This document shows, one piece after another, positions 12,001 to 24,769 of a stretch of DNA of 64,000 nucleotides (positions are counted from its first letter, which is position 1; each line of letters starts with the position of its first letter). The position numbers and the translations under genes are program-made. The DNA is from Emmonsiellopsis sp. PD_33. Lineage: Eukaryota > Ascomycota > Eurotiomycetes > Onygenales > Ajellomycetaceae. The notes under the pieces are model-generated. The model was not told the DNA's origin. It saw nothing but the letters and a program-made list of their open reading frames with translations, and did no database searches. The stretch is taken from positions 39,144 to 103,143 of the forward strand of contig JANTQF010000115.1 in assembly GCA_032988165.1 (NCBI GenBank), read 5' to 3'.

Positions 12001-14438
12001 GTGACATTGCGAAGTTCAGAGCCATATTTCGCCACCCCGCTTTCAAATAGCTTAATCTCTTCAGGACGAAGATGCGGTTCCTTGAGGTCTGAATATTTAT
12101 TGACTTGCTTTAGTCGCGTGAGCGCAGCTTCCACATTAAACTTTTCTTCGTAAAGAAGGCTCAGCGCCTTGTCCAGGAAATTTGTAGAATATTTTTCGAC
12201 TTTTACCAAAGGGGCAATTTCTTTGGCTTTGACCATATAGTCGTCGATAAACTTTTCCCGGTCGGATTCGCTCAGCGAAGCGCTGGGGGCATCGTCCTCC
12301 CCTCGCGATGGAAGCTGTGACACATCAGGCATCTTAAACTGCAGCTCTGCGGTACGAAACTGTTTCGTGCCTACAGTAACCGGTTCGTCTTCTCCTCGTG
12401 GAATGTACCCCACAGGTTCATCCATAACCCATTTGGGCCTCTTTGCTCGTTCGGCTTTTTCGGCCTCCATCGAAGCAACGGTTTCCTTGGAAAGCTTGAC
12501 GTCCTTTTTATTGCCCGATTTGAGATACTTTCTTTTCGTTTCGCGCGCCTTGACATATTGAACCGGATGTCCATGCCAGGGAATGACGTTGGCTTGGTGG
12601 CGAGGGCCTAATCGAGAGCTTGCTCGGGGATATATTCTATCGTCATAGTCCAGCGCGTCCTCGACACGACAGTGTATTCCCAAATATCTAAAGGGCCACA
12701 GTTTCGCTTGGGCGATCTGTTCACTCGTTGCGGGGCGAACAACGTCGGGTAGAGCGGGAGTACTTCGTTGCGTGGCTTCAGCAACAGCGGCGGGATCTTC
12801 CTCCTCTTCCTCAACAACCTCTGCTTCCGTGTCTGCTTGCGCTTCTCCGATCATGGGCGTATTTCTCGCTTCCAGTTTTCGTTCCTGAGCGCGACTGCAT
12901 GCAGCACATGCCCAGGCAAATCCTCGCGCAGGTTTCTTTTGTAGGACAGGTCGAACACAATACATATGGTAGGTACTGTGGCAGACAGCACAATCCACGG
13001 AATCCATGCTATCACAAAATGTTAGTGAGTGAATACATCAACGGGGGAATTGTGTCTGCATACTTTGCGGCATATAAACTACATCTTTTGCAGGTTTTCA
13101 CTGCACTGGTCAGGTCTTTTCTGCGGCCCATTTCAACTAAAACGTATTTCCACCGTTCGTCCAGTACCTTCTTCACATGCTGTGGTACATTTATAACTTT
13201 ACTGGTGGGGATCACTTCGTAGTATCGCTGGATGTAGCGATCATACATCTTTTCAAACCAAAAGCAATCCCTAGACTTTCTATACTCGTCGAGGTTCTCG
13301 ATTTCGGACTGGTGTTTGATTTGACATTTGCCCCGTAATGACGACAGCGGACAAGTATCAGAGTGCATGGAAGCGAAGACGACGCGCACATCAGCAGCTT
13401 TGCGATGGATATCCCGAGGCCGATAATACCAATTAACTCTGACGCTTTCAATGGGTCCGTCGGGGTTATCCTTGGACGGTAGGAATTCCATAATGCGAGC
13501 GAGGTAGTAGGGTTCGCCGGGAGGTTCACAGACCAGATAAACATGATCTATTGAAGAGGGTTAGCAGTCTAGAGCAGCAGCAATGGGAAGCGGAGCGGAG
13601 GTAATAAAACATTGCCATGGCGCATGTTTTTGAACGCGCAGGATAGTTTTTGCTCACCATTTGGACTAAGAATAGTGCCGTCGTCCGCCTTCAGTTTTCC
13701 CTGCTTCAAGCATGCCCGAGAGTTGTGAAATGTCATCATGTTGCGCGTATTTGATTTCTGGGAATCAACGGGAACGTTTGCTGGGACGACGAATTTTTTG
13801 GACGATTGGAAGGTAGAGTTACTCGGGGTAGATGAAGCTGGTGTAGTCTGGTGGGAGCCAGGCTGCTTTCGTTTCTTTGACACCGTCGTGGAATGGTTAC
13901 CATTAGGATTGGCTGAGAAGGAGGAGGTCCCGGGGATTGCTTCTTTGGTTGGAGGAGCCGCATTCGAGCCATTCGTTGTGTCGCGTCTTCGCGTGTTAAG
14001 GACGGTGACCCTCTCGTTGTCCGCACTCGGGGATCCAGAGGAGTAGTTCAAGCCCGAGGAGGCCCTCTTCGAGCCGCCAGCCCGCGATGATGAAGTAACA
14101 AGTTCGAATTCCGTATCGACGTCGCGATCCTCTGCGTAATTGGGCCGTGCGCCGCCAACCCGATTCCTGGAACGAGTGCCATAAGGAACAGCAGCTGTCG
14201 ACGACGATGTGGTGTTGTTCTGGAGAGCAGCATCGGAGACCGGAGAAGACGCGGACGAAGTGGTGGCGGTCATTGGCTGGGACTGGAGCCCATTCACGGC
14301 GGGGATAGGTTTGGGAGCAGTCGAGTCCATGTTCCCGCTGGGCGCGGAAGGGTTGTGGACCGGTACCTGGTCAGCGGCCATGGGCGTGGGGGAATTGTTG
14401 CCGTCCGGAGTCGCAGTGGCCGACTGCGACGGGGACAT
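9042..14438 (-). CDS. sntB: SntB/Snt2-type BAH-PHD-SANT epigenetic reader
   Basis: Snt2-family nuclear protein that reads histone tails. In yeast Snt2 works with Ecm5 and the Rpd3 deacetylase; in Aspergillus, SntB affects histone acetylation and secondary metabolism. Exons are 14438-13658, 13547-13064 and 13008-9042 (introns 110 and 55 bp, phase kept), giving 1,743 residues. Order of parts: Ser/Thr/Pro-rich N-terminus (1-260); BAH domain (about 262-410, with DHVYLVCEPPGEPYYLARIMEF); PHD finger rebuilt across intron 2 (CKRCSLYAAN then MDSVDCAVCHSTYHMYCVRP); SANT/Myb-like segment (about 740-792); GATA-like zinc knuckle (CKFCSTRSSRQWRR...CQRC); second PHD plus extended PHD (about 1005-1215); another C-x2-C knuckle; and a long Pro/His-rich tail. 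The ATG at 14438 is chosen because upstream codons are low-complexity leader. The gene is convergent with the nuclease gene. Confidence 0.93.
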
Positions 14439-14514
14439 GGCGAAACTCAGGCGTAACCTGTGGAGCGGCGGGCGGCGTGGTGCTGCATCCACCCCAACGG
14501 ACGAAACCCAGCAG

Positions 14515-14543
14515 AAGGGGTGGTGGTGGTGGTGGTGGTGGTT
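14515..14543. repeat. (TGG)n microsatellite in the sntB leader
   Basis: About nine tandem GGT/TGG units are read directly from the sequence. On the sntB sense strand this is a CCA tract about 80-100 nt upstream of the chosen start codon, so it would lie in the 5' UTR. Confidence 0.85.
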
Positions 14544-14880
14544 GACCTGTAGAGCGGAGGTGGCTGTTAGTGGTGGAAGGGAGGTGAGTAGATGGATGTG
14601 GTGGATGTGGTGGCGGCGTGGTGATAGGAAAGTGGACGGGTGCAGGTGCGTGGTGGTGGTGGGCGTAGGGGAATGGGCCGTGGCGGAGGAGAACGCCAGC
14701 AGCAACGGGAGCTCTGACAAGGACAATGCACGCGAAGAACCACTCGCACACACAAAGAACACACGCTCGCGGCCAGGGCTGCTGCGGTGCAACGGGTCGA
14801 CGTGATCGGGGCCAGGGATGGGGGTGTGGATGGAACAGGGGAGAGAGGCGAGGGGCAGCAGACGAAAGAATCACAGCAAA

Positions 14881-14912
14881 CAAGTGAGTGGGAGAGTGAG
14901 AGAGAGAGAGTT
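14881..14912. repeat. GA/CT-rich microsatellite upstream of sntB
   Basis: Imperfect GA dinucleotide tract, CT on the sntB sense strand. A second tract lies at 15428-15452, followed by GGGAAT/GGGGAT iterations to about 15485. Pyrimidine-rich leaders of this kind often flank fungal transcription starts. Confidence 0.75.
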
Positions 14913-17686
14913 GGGAGTTGGGGGAGACGGGGAGATTGACGCCAGGGAGAGGCGGCTCTGGCTGGCGACAACCTCGCCTCACGGTTCACCACGCAGCAGC
15001 ACACGCAAAGGGAGTTGCACAGGGGAGGACGGCGTGTGGGGGGCAAGGTTGATATTGGAAGCTAGGCTAAGCGACGCCAAAGACGCCAGACACAGCCAGG
15101 CGTGATGGGAATGGGAGGGGAGGGGAGAGGGAGGCGGAAGAGAGAGGACGGGAATGTGAAGAGAGGAGGGGAACCGGAGAGGGAGAAATACTTTTGGACC
15201 TTGGACCCGGGAGGGGAGGCTGGTGGGAGACGATTGACTGACGTGCGGTGGGCGTTGATAGCGTGCACAGCACTGGCTGCAGGAGAATGATGTAGAAGGG
15301 AGGAGGAGAACGGGGGGAGATGGAGGATGTGATATGGATGAGGGAGGGATGAGGGAGAAGAAAAGGAACGGACGGAATCAGGTGGAGTAGGGTTTGGCTG
15401 GGAGGGAGAGAGCCACGGGAAGAGACAGCGCGCAGAGAGAGAGAGAGAGAAATGAGGAATGGGAATGGGAATGGGGATGGGGGATGGGGAGAGAGAGGAA
15501 GAAGAAGAGGGCGAGGGAGACGGGAGTTTGGTTTAGTTTTGATCAAATAACCTGCAGCAAGGTCTAAGGTCTTCCGTCGGCCTGAAGTTACTTTGGACGA
15601 CACTCCATCTCCCTGTTTCTCCTGTCTGTCTGTCCATTTATTTATCTCTCGGCCTATCTATCTCTCTATCCGGTCTACTCCCCTCTGCAATGGCCTATCT
15701 TTCCTTCTCTCCAAGCAGTCCTGGTTGTTTGTGCGCCGGTGGCCTCAGCAGATCATGGCGGGCTGTCCCCTTCATTGTTAAGTCCAGGTACATATTAATA
15801 TCCAGCTTATGCATGCTTCCCGGATATAAACCGCGATGCTGGCCAATACGAGCCTATCCCCCAGCCCAACTCCATCCCTCCCTATCCGGCCCGGGGACTG
15901 GGAAACAATCAATGAGTTGCCTCTCCAGTACTAATTAGTAACTCATACCATCGGCCAAACCTCGCTCTATCCAGCCCTAAGAAAAGAATCCAACTTTTGG
16001 GGGGGGTATATTGTTCAACGGGGCACGTTACCGAGCGCGCCAGGGTTGCTAAAAACTCTAGGGTTGCCGGTACCCAACCGCTGGCAACACCCAGCTATCT
16101 CAGGTGTATGGACGGAGATGGCATCGAAACTTTCCTCTGCCTCTTTTTCTGTTCTTCTGGTTTTCATGGGTGAGGATGACTGCACCACCCAGAGTTCCAT
16201 CCCTGCCAAATAAAGGAACATGATAACTATTTGATCCAAACCACTCCATGCCCAGTCTGCCTGTTGACCTGTTCGTCATCTGTTGTTTGTGCGGTGTGAT
16301 GTGCCACGCTGACCTGTCCGCCCAAAATCGACCATTCCCGCTGAATCCTGATGTTGTGCTGTCGGAAGAAACATTCGATGGCAGGTTGAAGATTCGCCAG
16401 CCTAGGCTCGAGCTAGGGGAAATGTCCTGCATCGCTCCATCCACTTACGCACAGCCCCCGTCCTGCCTATTGCAACATCCCAGAATACCTCCCCCTCAGA
16501 GTCCGGTCACAGCGCCAAAGGAACAACAATGAAACGTCGCTGAAGACGACGAATTCAATACTTCCCCTGGTGGCCTCGTTTCAGCATCCCCTTTCCCATG
16601 TAATTGCTGCAGGAAGTTCGGCACTGTGTTCTTTATCCCACCACGGCTTGGCGGGCTGGAAGCAGGTACAATCCGAGAAAACGACGGCTGTGGGGAACTT
16701 GTTGGCCTAGTTAACGATCTTTCAAATTCCACCCGCCCACTCGCCTCGTGGACAGGCCCATCCCACAAGAGACAAGAGTCCTCGACTTCCCTCTCTCTAT
16801 ATATTATATTACTTACCACGAATCCCCGCGCAGCCCAGGCAATGGCGCCCAATTTTGTGGAAGATGACCACAACGCCAGAATCACGGCACGAAGCGAAGT
16901 CTTGCAATCCCTGCCATCTGGCCCATCATCCATGTGTGGCTAGTGATGTATTATTATTAGCTTGGTTACGCCCTTATTGCCACCCCCATCCCAAACTAAC
17001 CACCACACCAGCGCACCACATGCATGACATTGACATCCCCCCTGCCTCCCCCATCATCCATGGCCTTCGACGTGGCTAGAGGAACTTCCCAGCTTCCTTG
17101 CTTGCCCATGGCAAATTCAAATCGTCATTTCCACTTCGAAACCCGTTTCTCACAAAAGAGAAGAGAAATAAAAAGGCCTGTCCCCCTCGTGATGAGGCTT
17201 CCTCCCATCCCATCGCTCGCATCCCGCCGCCTCGTAACTGGGTACAAGGTAGGCTCGTCGGTTCCCTCCAACTTGTTCCCTTGAACACGATAGAGTTTTC
17301 GAGGGCACGCAACTCAACTTACTAATTATCCGCCGCCACCTATGTAGCCACCGCCCAATAAATAATACACCTATTCCTACAAACCCTTTTTCACTTGGCT
17401 TATTATGGGCTTCCTTCCTCGTTCATGACACGGGCTTATCTATCTCCTCCCTTCGCCAGCGGAAAAGTTTTAGCTAGTTATCCAATTTACATAGTCATTA
17501 TTTGAGGGGGGGGGACACAATTGAATTGAACAACGGCATGCCATGCCATTCGCATCGTATGGGAATAAATTTTCCCGTTCTCCACTTTACTAACGGGCGG
17601 GCGGGTGGTTTTGGGACAGAGTATTGTCGCCCTACACGACTGGTACGGAGTACGGAGCGTGGATGCATCAACAACTCGTCATGCAT

Positions 17687-17706
17687 CCAATCCAATCCAA
17701 TCCAAT
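17687..17706 (+). promoter_or_regulatory. Four tandem CCAAT pentamers
   Basis: The pentamer CCAAT repeats four times head to tail. CCAAT is the core site of the fungal HAP/CBC complex, although tandem spacing of 5 bp would not let four complexes bind together. It lies 1.5 kb from HELQ and 3.2 kb from sntB, so a role is uncertain and chance slippage is possible. Confidence 0.35.
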
Positions 17707-19202
17707 CTATTCCATTTTCCGCATCCCCATCCCCCCAGCTGAAGAAAAAGTTATTTCAGTTGCATACATCGTATGTTTTTTGGGGGTTATGTATAATTAT
17801 AATCAATACTGTTAGAACCATTGTGGCTTCAACCATATTTTCTCTGAGACGGGTGAAGAGAGCAGCTAGTTATGTTCAATGCCGAGGGATTTCCGGCTGA
17901 AGTGCGTGTTTGAACCGTCCGGGTGGATTAAGTGTTTCTCCGGTTGCGGTTTTAAAACGACGACGATGATGCAGGTGACGAGTCTGACGACCTATGGTGA
18001 TTATGGATGGGTGTTTTGGGGATGTAAAGGTTGTGTGAAATTCATGGTAACTAGATAATAACAGTATGGATCCATTTTGAAGATACTGTAATGGATGCTG
18101 CGGTGGGTTGGGTGGTGGTAGTGTCACCATGTGGTTAAAATATATATCGGGAATGCATATTCCCATCCTCTGGCTAGTTACACTTTTGAGTTACCGGCGG
18201 ATTCTACCCGCCGGATGTCTATATAAACTGGAGAGGGATGAGATATTTTCCTCATGATCAATGATAAGATGGCAATATGTAGGTAGGTTATCTGGATTAT
18301 ATAGGTCTCATGTGTCGTTGTTGTCTAGCGGTTGGCGACCACTCGCATCTCAAGACTTTTAAATGGCGCAATGGATAGAAAACTTCAAAACTCCAGTTGA
18401 CACCTGTTTATTATTTTTGAGCGTATGATTTCCCAGGAGAATATGAGGGGTTTCTTTTGCTGTTTCTCCTTCTCGTTCTTCTTTTTCTCTGCTACTACGT
18501 AGAAGTGTCAGTTAATCATGGAGCCGCCATATCCGCCGTATGGATGGGGCTCTCTCGGCTTTCCTGCCGTCATTGCTCACATTGGCCTAGGCCGTGATTG
18601 GATGTTGATATTGTCAGGCTGGGCCAATCATGGATAAGGGATTTGGATTTTCAGGAAGGACGTGTTGTTCATTTCATGCCCTGTGCGGGGTGATGTGATC
18701 ACTGATAAGGTGAGTCATGGCGTGTAAAATGTGTATATAATTAAAAGCATCACTATCATGACTGGCACGGTTTGAACATATAAAAAATGCCTAAGATATT
18801 AAAACATACATACATCCTCTGGTTGTTGGCCTTGATCGGATATTTCTGCGAGAAGAGGAGATGATTGGCCGGAAGAACAATGTTACGACCCGATGATGGC
18901 ACCTGGCTTAGAGTTTACGCTAGCGTTGACAAACTCTGGTTAGAGATTTGCGCTAGGCTAGATCGGCACTAGTGTCTGATCGGACGGAACGGGAAAATCA
19001 TCTTCCCGCTGCCTATTTCAACCGTCGTCATATTCAACAAACAAAACATCGTCAAAGTCAACTCTATATCTGCCCATATGGAGAGAGTAGTGGTTGCTGT
19101 ACAAGACTAGGAGAGACATTCGCAATGATAGTGTCAACTCTATGTTAAAAATTTGCGTTTTTCATTCATTACTCCCCCCCACCCTTTCTTTATCCCACCG
19201 GG

Positions 19203-22200
19203 ATGAATCCCGTGCAATCCACAACCGCCCAAGCCCGACGCCTCCAAACTTCCATTGATATAGCAGGAAAACAGACATTTTCCACTTCCTCGCTAGCAGG
19301 AACCAAGCGGTCCCATTCTGAAAATGGCCTATCTCCACACATCCCAAGTATAAACCAGCAATCCATCCATCAAACAACACGGACAATCAGGACAAACACC
19401 GGCCCACTGCCAAATGGATTCGTCCGCCCCACGGTGTCTTCCCAGCCAAACAAAAGACGCTTTCTACCAAGCCAGATACGCGACGTGCCAGATGCGGTGA
19501 AGGTGTCCGATGATTCAATCTCCGAATACTCCCAGCGCAAAGCGGTCTCATCGACACCTGGGCCGTCGCAGAATCCGCTGCTTTCCCTAGCCCACAGCAA
19601 CTATGGATTGCCTGCTGCGCTTGTTGCCAACTTTGCCTCGTTGGGCGTGAACTGTATCTACCCATGGCAGGCATCGTGTCTTCTTGGCCGTGGACATTTA
19701 TCTGCGGAGAAGAACCTAGTGTACAGCGCCCCGACTGGGGGTGGAAAGTCATTGGTTGCGGACGTGTTGATGCTTAAACGCATCATAGATGATCCGACCA
19801 AGAAGGCAATTCTTGTTCTTCCTTATGTTGCTCTCGTGCAGGAGAAACTTAAATGGCTTCGCCGGGTTGTGGAGGGCGTGAGTAAGGATGTCAATGACCC
19901 GTCAACGGCACGGGAGACTACTCCTTCTACACAGTGGAAGCAGTCGGAGAACTCGATCCGGGTGACTGGGTTTTTTGGGGGGAGTAAAACTAGGGCTACG
20001 TGGGCGGATACGGATATCGCCGTTTGTACGATCGAAAAGGTTCGGTTGGCTGAGTTTATTGGATTTATGGTGTTTCGGAGCGCTGGCTGATTGATTTTGC
20101 TGCGAATAGGCTAATTCGCTGGTAAATACAGCCATTGAAGAGTGCAAAATAAATGATCTGGGTGTTGTGGTCCTGGACGAGCTCCATATGCTGGATGACG
20201 AACACCGTGGATATCTGATAGAGATCATGGTGACGAAGTTGATGTTATTGCAACAGGATATCCAGATCGTGGGGATGAGTGCCACTTTGTCGGTTGGTTT
20301 TCCGTCCGTACCCCTGAAAATCATATATCATATTACTGACATTAGCTACTTCATAGAATACGGAAATTCTTGCAAAATGGTTACATGCAAATTACTATAT
20401 TTCCAAATATCGACCGATACCCATTGAAGAGCACCTGGTTTATAATAATGCGATATATCCAGCCACAAGCTCAAAGGAGTTCTTCAGGACGGCTACGGAT
20501 CTGAACAAATCTGAGCAATCCCAGAAAGTGACGATTGCGTGCAGGGTAATCGACAGATCAGTCTACAAAGAACTGGATCATCCAACGGCAAATGCAATGG
20601 TCTCTTTGGCTCTAGAAACTGCACTGTCTGGGTACGGTGCTCTTATATTTTGCGGTAGTCGACAGGCTTGCCAAGGGAACGCGATGCTTCTCAGTGACGC
20701 AATGCCTGACGAATCCATGTTGGAGAGTGATACTTTGGAACGGCGGATGGATCTCATCGCGAGTTTGCAAAGTCTGCCTTGTGGTCTTGACCCTGTGTTT
20801 CAAAAGACAGTTATCAAAGGAGTGGCTTTTCATCGTTAGTGTTTTCTTCTTCTTCTTGATGTGCTTTTATTTGTTCTGGACTGTGGGTTATTGATTTTGG
20901 TATTGATTTTGGTCTGTCGTTTTAGATGCGGGTTTGACTACCGAAGAACGTGATTTGATCGCAGAGGCATATGATAATGGTGTCCTTCGAATACTCGTTG
21001 CAACATGCAGTCTAGCTGCTGGTATTAACCTCCCTGCGCGACGGGTTATACTCTGTGGCGCTCGGATGGGCCGTGATTTAGTCGGTCCTGCCATGTTGTA
21101 TGTACCTCGGATCATCGAATTTTTTGGACTGGTAAAGCTAACTTTTGCTAGACGGCAGATGCGAGGGAGGGCTGGACGTAAGGGTAAAGATGAGGTTGGG
21201 GAAACCTACCTTTGCTGCCAGAAAGACGATCTGGAAGCAGTGGCAGAACTGTTGGAGGCGGAAATGCCAGCCATTGCAAGTGGCCTAACTCCTGAGAAAA
21301 GAGGCATTAAAAGGTTTTCCCCTTTAACTCTTTGTGTTGAAGTATTAGAAGCTGACTTAAATCAGAGCGCTTCTAGAGTCGATCGCAACCAGACTTGTTT
21401 CTGGTCGGGACGCTGTCAACGAATACGTGAAGTGCACATTGCTGTATCAAAATATGGACACGGATCAGCTCTTCGCCATGGTGGAGAGCACGCTCCAGGA
21501 GCTCCTAGACGACGGTTTAGTACAGCTCAAAAACGAATCATACGAACCAACGCAACTGGGACAGGCTGTCGTCGGCTCTTCATTCAGCCCAGAAGACGGC
21601 ATATTCATCCATGACGAATTGAGGCGTGCCTTGAAATCTTTCGTTATGGACGGAGAAATGCACATCTTCTATATGTTCGCACCTCTTCAAAATTCAAATC
21701 CCACGGATATCGACTGGTCGATTTTCCGGGACCAGATGAATAATATTGATGAAAGTGGAATCCGCGCATTGCAGCTTGTAGGCGTGAATCCTGCGTTCGT
21801 TAACTCAATGTAAGAATATCAAACATCCATCGTCCCTGGACCCCCAACCCCTAAGAAGACTCCTTTAATCTCCAAGATTAAACCGAGTTCTCTGATAGTA
21901 ATGAAACCTAGGGCACAATCCGGCAACCGCATCAAAGATGACACCCTCGCCCGCATCTACCATCGCGCCTATACCGCCTTCCAACTCCGCGACCTCAGCA
22001 ACGAAATTCCTATCTCTACAATTGCCAGAAAGTACAACATCCCCCGCGGCAACGTGCAAACCCTAGCCCAGATCTGTCATGGCTTTGCCGCCGGCATCGT
22101 GAAATTCTGCCAGCGTATGGGCTGGGATATGCTGGCTGTTGTCCTGGACCACATGCGCGATCGGCTGCAGGCTGGCGCGCGTGCGGATTTATTGGAGATG

Positions 22201-22579
22201 GCGCAGGTGGCGTTTGTAAAAAGCCGCACCGCGAGACTGTTGTGGGAGAATGGGTTTAAGACGTTGAGAGCGCTGGCGGAGGCGGATCCGAAGGATTTGG
22301 TCCCTGTTTTGATGATGGTGAGTTGATAGGTTTACTTGCTATAGATTTTTGTGTCAACTTTTGCTGATATTACATCTTTAGGCGCAACCACGAACTGTAA
22401 AGCCTCAGGAATCACAACGCCTCTCGACAAAACTTTTTGCAAAGGCGGAAATTATAATTGGATCTGCGAATAAAATTTGGGGTGCGTTGTATACGTTTTC
22501 TTTCTTCTTTATATTCTCACGTCTAACATTACTATTGTATTAAATAGAGAGCCAGCTACAACTAGAGCTTGACGAGTGA
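19203..22579 (+). CDS. HELQ: HELQ/Hel308-type superfamily 2 DNA repair helicase
   Basis: 3'-5' DNA helicase of the HELQ/Hel308 class, related to the helicase half of polymerase theta. It acts at stalled forks and in crosslink repair. Nine exons: 19203-20039, 20110-20292, 20357-20834, 20926-21097, 21152-21313, 21366-21809, 21888-22317, 22382-22481 and 22548-22579, totalling 2,838 nt (945 residues). Seen in order: YPWQASCLL, Walker A SAPTGGGKS (~175-183), box II DELH (~302), motif III MSATLS (~340), GVAFHHAGLTTEERD rebuilt across intron 3, TCSLAAGINLPARRV, and motif VI QMRGRAGRKG rebuilt across intron 4. A winged-helix and Hel308-like helical region follows (ARIYHRAYTAFQLRDL, YNIPRGNVQTL). No polymerase domain is present. 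Intron 6 (21810-21887) is the least certain join; the acceptor was chosen because it keeps the frame. Confidence 0.9.
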
Positions 22580-23114
22580 GCGAAAGGTTTGCTGTTCGGG
22601 TTGGTTAGCGACTACGCGAGCCACTCGATATCCGGACACCATTTACCGCTGAAGAGGAGTTCTCCCTCGAAGCCAATCCTATCGTTGTGGATGGATCGGT
22701 CTATCAAACCACTTTTTCATGCGCCATGCACTCACTATTCTTAACCAGCGACCCGATAATACATTATGAACAACTTGGCGTCTAGGACTATCATCAAGCA
22801 TTCACATCCTATCCCTCATCCCCTCGTTTTACATACCAGTCGCACGGAATATATTGTTGGCTGGAAACAATTGGAAGTATTTTAAGCTCATAGCCTAATA
22901 CAGAAACTTTACATAGCAACCTAATAGATCATCATATGCGAAAACTCACGAGGCTAGCATCGCAGATGCGCATTCATACATACATCTTGCTACTAGACAA
23001 CTCTTAGCGACAGACACACCGCTTCTGGGTTCCGCCACCGCTTCCGCGCCAGAAACAACCTCAATGCGACTAAGCAGCAGCGTGGTGATCGTATCATTCT
23101 GAGGTGCACATGCA
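22580..23114. other. Convergent 3' flanks of HELQ and the acyltransferase gene
   Basis: About 535 bp between convergent stops. I see no gene or distinctive structure. Confidence 0.6.
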
Positions 23115-24769
23115 TTACTTGGCCGTGCCGTTCGCAGAGCCATTGGCCTTGACCCCGTCCTCTTTCTTCCCCTCACCATCAACGCCCCGGAACTCAAAAT
23201 ACCTATTCCACTCCGGGTCATTGAACAAGTCCTGCACAATAGCCTTCTCGACACCAAGCAGGATCTCATTCCCCTCATCCGCGCCGGCTGGACCGCCATT
23301 CGTCCTCGTGGGGTATATGATAATGTAGCCGTTCGTGACGGTGTCGAAGGGGTGGCGGAAACCGTACGGGTGCGCGAAACCGAAGTCGGCATCGAAGGGC
23401 TTCGAGTCTCGCCAGTCGGTTGTGATGTTGCTCATGGGCGGGAACCCGTCCATGCGTAGGAATAGGGTTGTTTTGTCCCGGACGGCGGCTACCTGGGTGA
23501 GCGCGGCGTCCATGTTCGCCTCTGTCGAGTGGTTGGTGAGTTGGCGGTTGTACCTGCGAGGCAAGGGGATTAATCAATGAGCAGCTGTTGCTAGAAAAAT
23601 AGGAAGCCCTATGAAACAAACAGAATATCTTCCAACCAATCGCTGGTACCCCCTTTTACTCTAGATCAAAAAGACAGGTGAGAAACCGCTGTATTGCGAG
23701 CTGCTTACCAAGCCAGTTTAGACAAGGGAGCTTCTGAGATGACCTCCGCTGTCGTGAGTTGCGGAACAGGAACCGCGAAGCTCAGCGGCACGAAAACAAC
23801 GTTCCCTTGGATACGACTCGCCACTGGTGGATGATGAATGCGTGTCCGCATATTGACAGCCTCTCCCCATACGATGTTCTTCGTGAGATCTGGCTTGAAC
23901 AGCTTCGCCCTATATTTCGAAAGCATGCGCCAGATGTACGCGGTATACGCATCGTAAGTAGAGATCCAGTAACTTCCATCCTCGGGGCTTGCGAGCTTTT
24001 TCAACTCTGCTGCTTTACTCTTAGGAAGGTGGAACAGAAGAAACTGTCCTTCCACATGGTCAGGGTGCTTGGGGGGAGCCGGGGGACCCTCAACAAGTTG
24101 TTCTGGGGTGGGCTTGGTGACCCTCGAATAGTCCAAACAGGCTGGGTCCCACGGCGGGTAGTCCGGATTTTCTGGCGATTTCCAAATGGCGGCGCAGTTC
24201 TCGGCCAGCTGGTACATCTCGCCAGCCCATCCGTTGATGTCGTTGCAATAATGATGGTTGTGCATCATGAATACTAAGCCACCGCGGACGAAGCTCGCCT
24301 TGAACGCGGACGCTTTGGGTCTGCTTGTCGGTTGGGCCTCTGGCTTCTCACCGTAGGTCATCGGGGCGACGGCCCATAGATCTAAGTCGCCTAGGGACTG
24401 GGAGGTAAAGTTTTGTCGTTCAAGGTCATCGAAGGTAGGATACTGGCCCTCATCCTCCGGGCCGTCCAGCCATTGTAAGTGAAACTCAACGGTGCTTTCC
24501 CTCTTCTTGTGGAAGCAGTACCCGCCCTCTGGGTGCTCTTCGACATAACCGCACAGCTGGCGGCACTGGCTCAAAGTAGCTTCTAGGCCGCGTCGGAGTG
24601 TCTCGATAATGGCCTGGCGGTCGTCTGAATCTGAGAGCTTGAAGAAGAGAGCCCAGTTGGTGTACACTTGGCCCACGCAGTAATCAAGCGGAGCTAGTTT
24701 GAGGAACTCGTCTTCGGGGTCGTTCTCCCATCCCCTGGGACGCAAGTCAATCACTTGTTTCTTCGGCAT
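23115..24769 (-). CDS. BAHD-like acyltransferase (PF02458 transferase family)
   Basis: Acyl-CoA- or carrier-dependent O-acyltransferase of the fungal transferase family that includes trichothecene 3-O-acetyltransferase; likely cytosolic. Exons are 24769-23709 and 23553-23115 (intron 155 bp, Trp rebuilt across it), 499 residues. The catalytic HHxxxD motif is present as His-His-Tyr-Cys-Asn-Asp (172-177). The second family motif DFGWG appears as Asp-Phe-Gly-Phe-Ala (410-414), a mild deviation. The start is taken at MPKKQVIDLRP because the open frame upstream (to 24949) has no other ATG and is not family-like. The gene lies 4.6 kb from the PKS start with one membrane-protein gene between, so it could acylate the polyketide or use the polyketide as acyl donor; that link is inference. 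The natural substrate is unknown. Confidence 0.85.

Larger units (their letters stand above)
14439..19202. other. Long gene-poor region between the divergent sntB and HELQ genes
   Basis: About 4.8 kb with no supportable coding gene. The first 1.2 kb next to sntB is its CT-rich (on the minus strand) low-complexity leader and promoter. The remainder has scattered short open frames without conserved motifs. Such long upstream regions are common for fungal regulatory genes with extended 5' UTRs and upstream ORFs. A non-coding RNA cannot be excluded from sequence alone. Confidence 0.55.

Noticed and set aside
15067..15603. 178-codon minus-strand frame upstream of sntB
   Set aside because: Made almost entirely of Ser/Pro/Leu from CT-rich simple sequence; fits a leader, not a protein gene.
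18310..18400. tRNA-like stretches (TCTAGCGGTTGG and GGCGCAATGGATAG)
   Set aside because: A-box resemblance only; no matching B box, anticodon stem or acceptor pairing could be folded.
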